64,000 nt of DNA from Actinernus sp. WN-2022. Its lineage: Eukaryota; Cnidaria; Anthozoa; Actiniaria; Actinernidae. Below the pieces are notes generated by a model. The model made no database searches and had not been told where the DNA came from. It was given only the letters and a program-made list of their open reading frames with translations. The DNA lies in contig JAOWCC010001368.1 in assembly GCA_030867875.1 (NCBI GenBank), positions 4,340,965 through 4,404,964 of the forward strand, given 5' to 3'. Positions 1-10,312 of the stretch are shown here, one piece after another; position 1 is the first letter of the stretch, and each line of letters starts with the position of its first letter. The translations under genes and the position numbers were made by a program.

Positions 1-97
1 ACCCGTTACTGAATCACATTTAGTGTGCGGTTGCGAAATCAGATTGGTTTAGAGGAGTGGTGATTCAGAGTGGAATAACCACTGCAGACTATGCACA

Positions 98-824
98 ACC
101 TCGTGACCAGGGTCTTTTCGGTCAGATCCAAGATGACGGCTACTCCGAGATAAGACCCTGATAAAGGCCGAACTACGACGTATTCTGATTGACTCTTCGG
201 TTATGACGCAAAGGTTGTTCTAACAATGCTTTTTATTGGCCAAACGGGCTGAGACCACGGAGATGATACGTACATATATAGTTTAATTTTCTCAAATTTT
301 CTCAATAGAACGATTTTAAATAACCTTAAAACACGTTGTGTAGGTAGAGCAATAGAGGAAGTGTATTACTGGGTAGTTTCATCAGTGGGAAAGCAAGGAG
401 AAGCTGTTTAACTTGAGCATGTGCTATTGATCGCTGCGCTTCAACGCTAACGGAAAATGAACGGCTTTCTAGGATTGTATTCTAGCTTAGATACATCCTG
501 GTAGCATTGTGATACACTTCCATTGTTTCTTTAGCCAAGTAAACTTCCATTTCGAGCGTTCAGTAGACCTGTTTTCACTACATCGTACGCCGCGTGGAAA
601 TACCGTTAATCGCATCTTGCTCACTCCGGATTGGGATACCTATGGTTTGTAGGCACGTGTTAACATTTTCATATTTAGCTTGGCCGCCATATTGGATGCC
701 CACATCACGTGATTAAATTTTGGATTTCTGGAGATTTTTGGTCACGTGATTCAGCCTTTACCAGGGTCTTCTCTCGGAGTAGCCGCCATCTTGGATCTGA
801 CCGAGAAGACCCTGGTCACAAGGT
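98..824. repeat. Foldback pair: inverted copies of a ~60-bp MITE end
   Basis: Positions 98-160 and 761-824 are inverted copies of each other. Each begins or ends with CCAGGGTCTT and carries a CCAAGATG-type motif and CTACTCCGAG. Each ~55-bp copy is also weakly self-complementary (CCAGGGTCTT at one end, AAGACCCTG at the other), so this is either one ~730-bp foldback element or two solo insertions in opposite orientation. No coding potential is visible between the arms. Confidence 0.6.
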
Positions 825-1142
825 TGGACTACGCGCGCTATTTATAACTTAGCAAAATATCAATAGAACTACTAAATCGTCAAGTAATTCATCGGACCTG
901 ATGCGATTCCGGAAAGGCCGAAAATGACATGCCTGACTCGGTCATTAAATTGCACTCCCGACTCAAGCAGGTAATTTTCCTGTAATGTATAGGTATTTGA
1001 CTATAAATGAAAACTAAGGAGAAGAACCAAACTGTTAAGAGTAAAAAGGCATCGTCCACTGATTATGATATGCATTCGTAAGCGAACCAAAGTCATTTTG
1101 AAACTGAGCTTTATTAACATAAAACCGATGATACGAACACGG
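825..1142. other. No feature seen
   Basis: AT-rich sequence between the foldback pair and the satellite-bearing element. I see no ORF, RNA gene or repeat here. Confidence 0.5.
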
Positions 1143-1188
1143 CCGTTCAACATTTGTTGCCAAAATGTGAAACTTTTGTTGGCAACAA

Positions 1189-3084
1189 ATGTTGAATATC
1201 ATACCATGTAGCGAGTCACCATGTTGAATATCATACCATGTAGCGAGTCACCATGTTGAATATCATACCATGTAGCGAGTCACCATGTTGAATATCATAC
1301 CATGTAGCGAGTCACCATGTTGAATATCATACCATGTAGCGAGTCACCATGTTGAATATCATACCATGTAGCGAGTCACCATGTTGAATATCATACCATG
1401 TAGCGAGTCACCATGTTGAATATCATACCATGTAGCGAGTCACCATGTTGAATATCATACCATGTAGCGAGTCACCATGTTGAATATCATACCATGTAGC
1501 GAGTCACCATGTTGAATATCATACCATGTAGCGAGTCACCATGTTGAATATCATACCATGTAGCGAGTCACCATGTTGAATATCATACCATGTAGCGAGT
1601 CACCATGTTGAATATCATACCATGTAGCGAGTCACCATGTTGAATATCATACCATGTAGCGAGTCACCATGTTGAATATCATACCATGTAGCGAGTCACC
1701 ATGTTGAATATCATACCATGTAGCGAGTCACCATGTTGAATATCATACCATGTAGCGAGTCACCATGTTGAATATCATACCATGTAGCGAGTCACCATGT
1801 TGAATATCATACCATGTAGCGAGTCACCATGTTGAATATCATACCATGTAGCGAGTCACCATGTTGAATATCGTACCATGTAGCGAGTCACCATGTTGAA
1901 TATCATACCATGTAGCGAGTCACCATGTTGAATATCATACCATGTAGCGAGTCACCATGTTGAATATCATACCATGTAGCGAGTCACCATGTTGAATATC
2001 ATACCATGTAGCGAGTCACCATGTTGAATATCATACCATGTAGCGAGTCACCATGTTGAATATCATACCATGTAGCGAGTCACCATGTTGAATATCATAC
2101 CATGTAGCGAGTCACCATGTTGAATATCATACCATGTAGCGAGTCACCATGTTGAATATCATACCATGTAGCGAGTCACCATGTTGAATATCATACCATG
2201 TAGCGAGTCACCATGTTGAATATCATACCATGTAGCGAGTCACCATGTTGAATATCATACCATGTAGCGAGTCACCATGTTGAATATCATACCATGTAGC
2301 GAGTCACCATGTTGAATATCATACCATGTAGCGAGTCACCATGTTGAATATCATACCATGTAGCGAGTCACCATGTTGAATATCATACCATGTAGCGAGT
2401 CACCATGTTGAATATCGTACCATGTAGCGAGTCACCATGTTGAATATCATACCATGTAGCGAGTCACCATGTTGAATATCATACCATGTAGCGAGTCACC
2501 ATGTTGAATATCATACCATGTAGCGAGTCACCATGTTGAATATCATACCATGTAGCGAGTCACCATGTTGAATATCATACCATGTAGCGAGTCACCATGT
2601 TGAATATCATACCATGTAGCGAGTCACCATGTTGAATATCGTACCATGTAGCGAGTCACCATGTTGAATATCATACCATGTAGCGAGTCACCATGTTGAA
2701 TATCATACCATGTAGCGAGTCACCATGTTGAATATCATACCATGTAGCGAGTCACCATGTTGAATATCATACCATGTAGCGAGTCACCATGTTGAATATC
2801 ATACCATGTAGCGAGTCACCATGTTGAATATCATACCATGTAGCGAGTCACCATGTTGAATATCATACCATGTAGCGAGTCACCATGTTGAATATCATAC
2901 CATGTAGCGAGTCACCATGTTGAATATCATACCATGTAGCGAGTCACCATGTTGAATATCATACCATGTAGCGAGTCACCATGTTGAATATCATACCATG
3001 TAGCGAGTCACCATGTTGAATATCATACCATGTAGCGAGTCACCATGTTGAATATCATACCATGTAGCGAGTCACCATGTTGAA
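1189..3084. repeat. 32-bp satellite array, 59 copies plus a partial one
   Basis: The unit starts ATGTTGAATATCATACCATG and is 32 bp long. From 1189 to 3076 there are exactly 59 head-to-tail units, then 8 bases of a 60th. The only variation noticed is an A-to-G change (ATCGTACC) at 1873, 2417 and 2641, spaced 17 and 7 whole units apart. Each unit contains stop codons (TAG), so it is not coding. The near-absence of divergence points to recent amplification or homogenisation. Confidence 0.97.
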
Positions 3085-3147
3085 CGATGTTGCAGGAAAT
3101 AGAGACATGCTCTATTCCATTCGACAAGTTGCAACATCGTTCAACAT
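3077..3147. repeat. Hairpin closing the satellite array
   Basis: ATGTTGAACGATGTTGCA at 3077-3094 is exactly complementary to the sequence at 3130-3147, making an 18-bp stem with a ~35-base loop. Its outer end overlaps the first bases of the truncated last satellite unit, so the array stops exactly at this stem. Confidence 0.8.
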
Positions 3148-3226
3148 GTTGACTCGCTTTTTTAACATTCAACATGGTATGATACACGGTTAAACATCTA
3201 GATATGTTGCCAACAAATGTTGAACG

Positions 3227-4702
3227 GTTTTAGCAACAAATTGACATCAGTCAAAATAACGAATCCCTATGCCTCATGATAATTATTTAAAATCTTTTTT
3301 AGTTTCACAACACGTGATGTAAGTTATTTGTATCTCGTTCTGGTAGGCTATACTCGTTAGTGACCCATTGTTTATTTCCCCTGAATCCTCATATATAACA
3401 TCGTTATAAACTACTCCTTAGCACAAGTCTTAGAGCGCCACTTTACGCTAACCAGGTGTCTTTCTTAAAATAACCATGCTGTGTCCTGTTAATGTAATTA
3501 TAGATTTCAAATAAGTCAGCCATTGGTACAGACCCATGTTGGGGGATTCGTTCTCTTACCACATTCTCTCTTGCATAACCGTACAGGATGCCAATCTAGC
3601 CGGCGCTACAATACCAATCATGAAACTGTTTCCTGTACCTAAAACATCCAGGGCACAAAACGAGGAGGTGTACGATATCCTCTCTTTGACTGCACCTATG
3701 ACATTGGTCGTTGCGGGGATTGTTTTGATTAATGTTAACTGGATTTTAGAGAGTATATGTTATGAATTTGTTTTATCTGGAAAACAATAAGCTTAGTAAT
3801 GTATTAATAGTGATATGATAAGGTAATACACGGACGTGATCTACATGTAATTTATCTTTATTAACGAATTTTAGTAATCTTGGCTCAGCAGAAGGATTTT
3901 TAAATTCCTTACCAATATTGACTGCATTTATATCCTTGTTAGTAGTTGGCAAAACTAACAAAAAATGAAACGTTTCACATGTTTGTGCTCCTTCTTCCAA
4001 GACTTTCTGATAGTGTTAAGAGTTAGCACCGCTTTATGAAATAATTGTTAACATTTTATTGATGATTCACAGATTAATAAGTATAGATCTAATTAAGAAC
4101 TTTCAAAATGTCATGATTTGATAATGATATAAATTGTCCTATTTTGTCAATCAATTTGTGCAACTTTCTCGTACTTTTGTAGTCTATAGGCCTTTTGCAG
4201 GAAACAGTCACGTGCCGATCAGTATCACTTCAATAAGGACTGATTTGCATTCGTGAGTGCTCCCATGGAAAAGGCTTTTCTGGAGCCGGGCAAACAATCT
4301 TCAAAAACGCACAAGATCGACAATCGATTGGGGTGGAAAAATAGTATTTACAAACTCGGTTTGCTAATAACATTACTGATCTCCTACACGTACCGTTTTA
4401 AATATGAAGTCAGATATGTTTTGACCCCGGTACAAGTACGGGATTTTATACTGCAAGCAGTCGAAACTCATCACGATATAGATATCTACATGTAGTGATT
4501 TCGCATGCATCGTAACACAGACGATATACATATACTAGTATTATACAAACAAATTCACACAAATGAAATATTTCGTTGAACAGATCAATTGTCTCTAGTC
4601 ATGCTAATGTACCTTTATTCTAATTTAACAGACCTTCACCAAGAAATAAATCAAAAACAAGAAACTAGAAGTTACAGACCCTGTAGGTCTCGTACCTAGA
4701 CG
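3227..4702. other. Upstream region of the fucosyltransferase gene
   Basis: No gene can be supported. Two short open frames (3536-3790 and 4253-4495, plus strand) match no family I recognise. The second contains a hydrophobic stretch near 4350-4390 but ends about 200 bases before the fucosyltransferase start. The stretch presumably holds the promoter and 5' untranslated region of that gene, but I cannot point to a TATA box with confidence. Confidence 0.4.
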
Positions 4703-6031
4703 ATGTCATGTTCTAAAATACTGCTGGCTCTTCTTATCTCCCTGGCGATCATTGTATTGATTTGTTATGACGTAATTACCAACAACAACAGTGTATTTCG
4801 AAACTTTAAAATAGCTCGATTATTTTCTCAAGAGAAAACAGGACACAACTCGGAGAAGACATTAACTAAAAGCATAGATTATCGTGTATACGAACTTCAC
4901 AGGTTGATAAATAACATGCGGGCACAGTACGGCATTTTGAACACAGCCGCGCATGGTAATTCCTCTTTACGAGGTATTCCGTGGACTTCGGTGCGAGAAA
5001 ATGTCTCTGCAAAATTTCAACGTCGTAAGGTTGTTTTAGCATACACAGCGTTATTCTATAAAAAGCCCTGGCCTTGGATGAAGAATACAAATGAATTTAA
5101 TCACTGGCAAGGTGTCAAATGTCCCTATTATCAGTGTGAGCTTACGTTCAACCGTAGAGACCGACCACGTAGTGATGCACTGCTGTTCCATGCTCGAGAT
5201 ATGCCACATATTAAAACCATGAGGTACATATTCGAAAACAAAGCATTACATCAAAGATGGGTCTACTTCGCTGAGGAAAACCCAATGAATAACCCATATC
5301 CCATGCTGTTAAATTTGATGTTCAACTGGACTCTTACTTACAAGAGAGACTCTGATATAATTTTTCCTTACGGTTATTATTTCAAAATGCAAAATCCTGT
5401 CAAGATATCAAAGGAGGAGTACCTGAAAGGAAAAACCAGGCTAGTGGTATGGACGTCAAGCCATTGCAAGCTTAGAAGAGATGATTACGTCCAGAAACTG
5501 TTGAAATTCATCAAGGTGGATGTATTCGGAGCCTGCGGTGTGGAAGTGGGTTCTGACGCAGGAGCATGCGCAAAGGACTCATCGGCCTGCGAGCTGATTC
5601 TTAAAACATATAAATTCCAGCTGGCATTCGAAAATACAAACTGCGTTGACTATATCACAGAAAAATATTGGCATGCTTTGAAGATGGGGATTGTACCAGT
5701 AGTCATGGGAGGCGCGAACTATGACTCCTCTGTAGCTGTCCCAGGTTCTTATATCAATATTATAGACTTCCCCTCTGTGAAATCACTAGCTGATTACCTC
5801 ATGTACCTAGATAATAATAACACCGCGTATGAACAGTACTTCTCCTGGAAAGAAAAATACATGATTGCCGATTATGCGCCGTGGAATTGCATATTATGTG
5901 CTAAATTGTATCTAGACAATAGTCCAAAGGTATATCAGAGATTGGATAAGTTTTGGAGTGCAGAGGAGCATTGTGGAATTAATGATAAAGTAATTTATGA
6001 AATGGTTCATACTACAAATACTACTAAGTAG
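4703..6031 (+). CDS. Alpha-1,3/4-fucosyltransferase (GT10 family), intronless
   Basis: A 442-residue type II Golgi enzyme that would transfer fucose from GDP-fucose to GlcNAc of glycan chains. A short cytosolic tail and one membrane anchor (about residues 6-22) are followed by a stem with N-glycosylation sites (N86-S-S, N100-V-S). The N-terminal GT10 domain covers about 108-170. The acceptor-side signature FNWTLTYKRDSDI lies at 207-219. The donor-binding signature is FENTNCVDYITEKYW at 309-323, followed by GIVPVVMGG (329-337). Conserved cysteines are present (C255, C278, C314, C396, C399). Length is typical of animal FUTs, and the start is the first in-frame ATG directly before the anchor. 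The single open exon resembles vertebrate FUT genes or a retrocopy. It lies tail-to-tail with the receptor gene. The exact linkage specificity cannot be told from sequence. Confidence 0.93.
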   Translation: MSCSKILLALLISLAIIVLICYDVITNNNSVFRNFKIARLFSQEKTGHNSEKTLTKSIDYRVYELHRLINNMRAQYGILNTAAHGNSSLRGIPWTSVRENVSAKFQRRKVVLAYTALFYKKPWPWMKNTNEFNHWQGVKCPYYQCELTFNRRDRPRSDALLFHARDMPHIKTMRYIFENKALHQRWVYFAEENPMNNPYPMLLNLMFNWTLTYKRDSDIIFPYGYYFKMQNPVKISKEEYLKGKTRLVVWTSSHCKLRRDDYVQKLLKFIKVDVFGACGVEVGSDAGACAKDSSACELILKTYKFQLAFENTNCVDYITEKYWHALKMGIVPVVMGGANYDSSVAVPGSYINIIDFPSVKSLADYLMYLDNNNTAYEQYFSWKEKYMIADYAPWNCILCAKLYLDNSPKVYQRLDKFWSAEEHCGINDKVIYEMVHTTNTTK

Positions 6032-6748
6032 CGACGTTTGGTGATGGTGTAATATCCTGGCTGTTGACCATATTATGCTACATCGTATGGCACATTTATC
6101 GATTTGTTTTAACTATATTTCTCTTGTTTGTTGTATTCGCGGACGAGTCGTCTACATGCAGCTTATCGCTACGAGGGATTGAGAACTCGAAGAAAGACTG
6201 TTGTGCATGTGTCATGTTTCACAAAAACTCCCCTAGCCTCCCGATTAAATATTCACGACATTTTCTTTAGATTCTCCCGAAACAGACCTTCTCAGAGTTG
6301 TCACCCGCCACATCTCGCGTTTGATACAGGGCCGCCACTTTATGTAGTCATACGAACAATGATATTTGACTACGTGTATTTTGTTGCTTTATTAATCCAC
6401 GCGTGAAATGAGACGCGGAGCTTTAGGCGACTAGATCGGTCCTTTCGGGCTACTGAAAAACTGATTCAGAAGACGATGAAAGTAGATGAAGATGAAAGTT
6501 CAGGTGATATCAACGGGGAAATCTCGGGGATGCGTAATCTTACAATGAAGCCCTAAAAGGTACCAGAATCTCGTTCTGTGAGCGTGGCTTAATTTGTTTT
6601 TACTCTCGAGGTACCAACCCCAAACACAAAATTAACTGATGTTTGAGCCAAGTGCAAATGACTGAAAATACCAAGATGCGAAGCCCGGCCAAGAGATAAT
6701 TAAACTATAATGTTATTTTCTGACAAGTATAGCGATACTCTGAAACTA
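6032..6748. other. Convergent intergenic region
   Basis: The fucosyltransferase (plus) and the receptor (minus) end on either side of this stretch. A variant poly(A) signal ATTAAA at 6244-6249 could serve the plus gene. TTTATT at 6388-6393 (AATAAA on the minus strand) could serve the receptor, implying a ~570-base 3' UTR. Short open frames at 6064-6270 and 6128-6406 look like chance. Confidence 0.35.
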
Positions 6749-6945
6749 AGATACCACGATAACCACAACTGTGGACATTTCAAATTGAGCACCCTAAGTG
6801 ATACCTAACTATGCATTGTAACTCCTAAAGGTACCACGATAATCACAACTGTGGACGTTTCAAATAGAGCATCGTAAGTCATTGGTACCTAACTACGCAT
6901 TTTAACACCTAAAGGTACCACGATAACTACAACTGTTACGTATCT
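6749..6945. repeat. Diverged ~80-84-bp tandem repeat, 2.4 copies
   Basis: The phrase TACCACGATAA...ACAACTGT recurs with starts near 6751, 6831 and 6915, followed in the first two copies by TACCTAACTA(T/C)GCATT. It lies just downstream of the receptor stop codon, so it would be in the receptor 3' UTR. Confidence 0.8.
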
Positions 6946-6960
6946 GTTCACACCGAATTT

Positions 6961-7179
6961 TTAGAACACCTTCAGAGTGCGTCCCCAGTAGTTAATGTTG
7001 AAGATAAGAAATCCGATAGGGAACAAAATGAGCGAGTATTCATCTATGGCAAGTATGAACTTCTCCGTGTACACAACCGATCTGATGCTATTACAAACGA
7101 TGCTGCTACTCTTGATATGATAGCTCGTGACTTTGGGTGGTAACAAACCCAACTCACCATCTCCAGAATTGACGTTGTC
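6961..7179 (-). CDS. Receptor exon 8: end of cytosolic loop, TM4, stop
   Basis: The acceptor TTTTCAACAG lies just above 7179. The exon is read in phase 0 starting D-N-V-N-S-G. It carries the charged lead-in YTEKFILAIDEYS and the TM4 segment ILFPIGFLIFNINYW, then a six-residue tail and a stop at 6961-6963. FP..FL.FN..YW is the usual TM4 pattern of the GABA/glycine receptor family. Confidence 0.9.
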   Translation of the reverse strand, partial: DNVNSGDGELGLLPPKVTSYHIKSSSIVCNSIRSVVYTEKFILAIDEYSLILFPIGFLIFNINYWGRTLKVF

Positions 7180-7493
7180 CTGTTGAAAATCATCAAAAAA
7201 AATTGCGAGTATAACAAGTTTGTTTCATTATAATCTGTGAGTGCTACTTAACAAATTGCATACGTTTTTCCGTTGTCTGCACTCTTATTGATGATAGAAA
7301 TGATGGCATAAAATGGAAGTGGAACAACATTTTAATTCTGTGTACTTTTATTGATCATGAAAAAAATGGAAAAGAATTCCCGACAGGTCTGCAACACGCT
7401 TGCGCATTCGGCATTTTGGTTGAGATTTCACTCGAAATTTGGACTTCAAAGCTTTATTACAGAAAAGTAGAAGCTTCAATTTTTAAGTGCTTA

Positions 7494-7787
7494 CAGGAGC
7501 CCATAACTAGGAGCGTCCATTTCTCCTATTTAGTTGTCACAGCGTTTTTACAAGTTGGGCTATTTTTAGATTATTTTCCCCGCCAATTGGTAGATTGCAC
7601 CGTGGCGGAAGAAAAGATGCCTCATTAGCTACCTTTGTCAAAAACTAAACAACATGGATGCTACGCTTTTGTGATTTGATTCCCTTAGGAATAATTGTAA
7701 CTCTACAATAGCGGGAAACCATTCTAAAAATAACCTACCTTGTAAAGGCTTAGTATGTGGGATGGACGCTCCTAGTTAAGGCTCCTG
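7494..7787. mobile_element. MITE family A, copy 1 (intron 7)
   Basis: Terminal inverted repeats of ~26 bp begin CAGGAGCC and contain TAACTAGGAGCGTCCAT on both ends (7494-7520 and 7762-7787). The flanks GTGCTTA (left) and GTCCTTA (right) look like a 7-bp target duplication with one mismatch. It is non-coding apart from a chance frame. The same family recurs at 16839-17105. Confidence 0.8.
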
Positions 7788-8003
7788 GTCCTTATCATGA
7801 ACCAGCCCCAAATTTAATTGGCTTCATGACTGAACTAATAAAACTCTTCACTGTTGCGATTTTTCCTTTAATCCCCGGTCTTTTTTGCGATGTGTTGAGT
7901 TTTTAAACAGAAACCATTTAGGAGTATTTAGAGCTGCTCCCGCGATTTCTACCGCTGATTGGACATGCGCAGCATTTTGCAGACCTGTCACGTCCGTAAA
8001 ACC
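7788..8003. other. Intronic spacer
   Basis: I see no structure beyond open frames created by the neighbouring 21-bp repeats on both strands. Confidence 0.4.
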
Positions 8004-8098
8004 AGCAAACGGCAAGCGGCAAACCGTAAACGGCAAGCGATAAACCGTAAAAGGCAAGCGGAAAACCGTAAAAGGCAAGCGATAAAACCGCAAACCGC
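8004..8098. repeat. 21-bp tandem repeat, about 4.5 copies
   Basis: GGCAAGCG recurs at 8011, 8032, 8053 and 8074, exactly 21 bases apart, separated by AAACCGTAAA-type spacers. Because 21 is a multiple of three it leaves short open frames on both strands (K/R-rich on plus, FYRLPFTV-type on minus). These are not taken as genes. Confidence 0.9.
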
Positions 8099-8114
8099 GG
8101 GAAGAAAACATCCT

Positions 8115-8234
8115 GGGCCGGGTTGTTCAAAGCCCGATTAGTGTTAATCCTGGATTAACTCTGCGCAGAACCTATTGGTTGTCATGGAAATTATCCCTGA
8201 ATTAGCACTAATCGGGCTTTATACAACCCGGCCC
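8115..8234. mobile_element. Palindromic 120-bp MITE with GGGCCGGGTTGTTC ends
   Basis: The left arm 8115-8149 (GGGCCGGGTTGTTCAAAGCC...) is complementary to the right arm ending GACTATACAACCCGGCCC-like at 8234, with one or two mismatches. It is short and non-coding. Ends of the same type occur at 61951-62088. Confidence 0.8.
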
Positions 8235-8339
8235 TGATGCTCAATATCTCTCGGGATGATATTGCGGTATGGGGAGAGACGAGAGTGAATCCTTATTTGC
8301 GCGCTAGATTAGGTACTTATTGACGTAGGTATTCATAAT

Positions 8340-8581
8340 GTACGGACCGAGCGCAGTAAGGTCCGTACAAAATGACCGAGACCCAAATATTTTCCCTTCC
8401 AGCCCGACCTAATTCAGTCAATAGGTTTTGAATCATATGACCACTTTCACTGGCAAAACAGCAAGCGAATAATCGAGTACGGCCGGACGGCTGTTTCGGC
8501 CCTCTCACCGTCAAACACGTACCGCTCCCATCGCGTGCCTTTATAAATGGGGTTGAAAGGAAAGCGCTCGGGGGACCGTAC
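8340..8581. mobile_element. Possible MITE with GTACGGACC ends
   Basis: GTACGGACC at 8340-8348 is inverted at 8573-8581. The left side carries a second GGTCCGTAC (8360-8368), giving a small hairpin. Length and termini suit a MITE, but no target duplication is clear. Confidence 0.4.
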
Positions 8582-8647
8582 GGATAATATCATGTAATAG
8601 ATATGAGTAGCCGTGTTTTACATATCTTGAACTTCCCGCGGCCTCTT

Positions 8648-8680
8648 CCATATTAGGAAAATTCCATATTCCATATTTGG
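8648..8680. promoter_or_regulatory. Two consensus CArG boxes (candidate SRF sites)
   Basis: CCATATTAGG at 8648-8657 and CCATATTTGG at 8671-8680 both fit CC(A/T)6GG exactly, 23 bp apart, in intron 7 of the receptor. This is the binding consensus of serum response factor/MADS-box proteins. Function is an inference. The site may also be part of a repeat. Confidence 0.45.
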
Positions 8681-9027
8681 AAAAGCTGCCACGACATTCA
8701 AAATGGCGGTTTCTAGGTCCCAGACCTCTAAATCGACACTCGTTGTTTGATATGTGGGCGGGCCGGAGCTAGCCGAGAGTTTGTAAATCTGATAAAGCAA
8801 GGACACGAATTGGATTATAAATGGCTTATCAAACGTCTAGATGTATAGAGTCGTGTTTTGCAGTTGTTATGACGATACGGCCTACTTCGGCCGAGAAAGT
8901 CGAAGCAAAGGTGTATGAAATCATTACGAATCTGTATCAGATTTACAGATCACTTATCGTACATGGCTTTCCTTTGTTTTCCTTCATGAATTATTAATGA
9001 GTTTGATAAGATAACATATAGACTTAC
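8681..9027. other. Intronic sequence, nothing recognised
   Basis: Apart from a short GGCCTACTTCGGCC palindrome near 8880, I see no element or gene between the CArG pair and exon 7. Confidence 0.4.
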
Positions 9028-9183
9028 CCTCCGTTTTGGATTATTCTCAAGAGATTGGCCTCTTGTTGAGTATTTTCCCATTCGATAAGCCAGCAGCAGT
9101 ACAATGGAGTACTCCAGTAGGGAGCAGAAGACAAACAGAAAACATCCAATCAGATACTCATCGATTCTTTTAACGTAGTTGAC
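9028..9183 (-). CDS. Receptor exon 7: TM3
   Basis: A 156-base phase-0 exon between acceptor CTATGTAG (above 9183) and donor GTAAGT (from 9027). It encodes 52 residues beginning V-N-Y-V-K-R-I-D-E-Y and TM3 CFLFVFCSLLEYSIVLLLAY, then the start of the cytosolic loop. YVK.ID.......VF.SLLEY is the standard TM3 lead-in of Cys-loop anion channels. Confidence 0.92.
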
Positions 9184-10122
9184 CTACATAGAACATATAG
9201 TGTAAAACGTCAATAATTGTGGGTCTTTAATTATTTGTATAATATAGATACGCCGATAGTACGCGCGTTCTGATTGGCTAAAAAGCCATGTTTTATCAGA
9301 GTATATAACATGGTTTGCCGTGTTTTATTGTTTTCAACTGGTGGTTTCCTTTCATCGCGCGTGTAAATCTATATTATAAAACAGATATTATAAAACAACT
9401 TAAATACATGTTTTATACTATCCATAAAACACTCTGCCCATTTGAGAACACTCGAGAAATGTTGAAAGCACGCGCCTTCGGCTTGTGCTTTAACATTTCT
9501 CTCATGTTCACAAATGCTCATCGTGTTTTATGATAGTATAAAACATGGCTAAGGCTTCTTTATTTGTTAAGTAGTAACATACATCATAGCGACGATGAAC
9601 GCGCGCTGTGATTGGCTATTACAGGCGTGAGTGTGTGTGAGTGTTCTTAACGGTTTGTTTCTATTTTTAACAATGCGACGACCCTGTTTGACGCCAAAAG
9701 GGAGCTCCAAAACCCTGATTGCCCTACTTTTTGTAGAAACGAACCCTGATTTCCCGACCCTCCCACCCCCACCGCACATATATATTATGTCATAAACCGG
9801 AGTAACCCCCCCCGTAGTTTGAAAATTACAAATTGATCAAATATAGAGAGGATATTATAGGGTGGTGCGAAGACCACGAAGTTTATCCTCGAGCGCCAAA
9901 ACACTTCACGAGTAAGCGCAGCGAATTGAGCGAGTGAAATGCTTTGGATTCAAGAAGATAAACTTCATATCTTCAAAAAGAAAATCTTAATGACGTGACG
10001 TCATGAAACTTACATCTTATTTAGACAAAATATTTTGTAAACCACTGATGTATAAGCTTCAGATATAACATGTACGTTTATAAAAGTTAATTTATCTCTA
10101 CGAGCAAGTTTTTGTATAAAAG
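9184..10122. other. Intron 6, part: MITE-like debris
   Basis: Contains CGCGCGTTCTGATTGGCTA-type sequence (9262-9285) and a related CGCGCGCTGTGATTGGCTAT (9600-9620), with repeated ATAAAACA(T/C) phrases between them (9300-9545). This suggests an old foldback element of ~350 bp. No gene is seen. Confidence 0.4.
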
Positions 10123-10227
10123 CAATAGTCCAGTTTCGCATTCGAAAATTACCGCTGACTGCAATGATTCAGACGCATGTACGCAGGGTTAGCCTCATTC
10201 TAGCCTGCGAACAGGCTCTTTCTTGGG

Positions 10228-10312
10228 GGGGGAGGGGAAGAAGAGGAGAGGGAGAAGAAGAGGGGGGGGGGGGGGGGGGAGGGGGAGGGGGAGGGGGAGG
10301 GGAAAAGGGAGG
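10228..10312. repeat. G-rich purine tract
   Basis: Almost pure G/A on the plus strand, including a ~20-base G run near 10261-10280. The inverted partner is the C/T tract at 11239-11303. The tract produces spurious proline-rich open frames. Confidence 0.85.

Larger units (their letters stand above)
1143..3226. mobile_element. Non-autonomous TIR element filled by a satellite
   Basis: The left end 1143-1163 begins CCGTTCAACATTTGTTGCC. The right end 3206-3226 is its inverted copy with one mismatch in 21. About 1.9 kb of the ~2.1-kb interior is a 32-bp tandem array. The right part also holds a GTTGAACGATGTTGCA hairpin and a degenerate inverted satellite piece around 3160-3185. There is no transposase, so it is read as a MITE-like element whose subterminal repeat was amplified. 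The superfamily is not known because no clear target-site duplication is visible. Confidence 0.65.

Noticed and set aside
1189..3084. Regular short repeats resembling a CRISPR array
   Set aside because: The 32-bp units are directly adjacent with no variable spacers, and the setting is eukaryotic. It is a tandem satellite.
3536..3790. 84-codon plus-strand frame as a gene
   Set aside because: No recognisable domain, no good neighbours and no splice context. Length is within chance in this AT-rich DNA.
4253..4495. 80-codon frame with a hydrophobic stretch as a first exon of the fucosyltransferase
   Set aside because: It ends in a stop ~200 bases before the clear ATG and membrane anchor of the enzyme, and no donor/acceptor pair joining them is evident.
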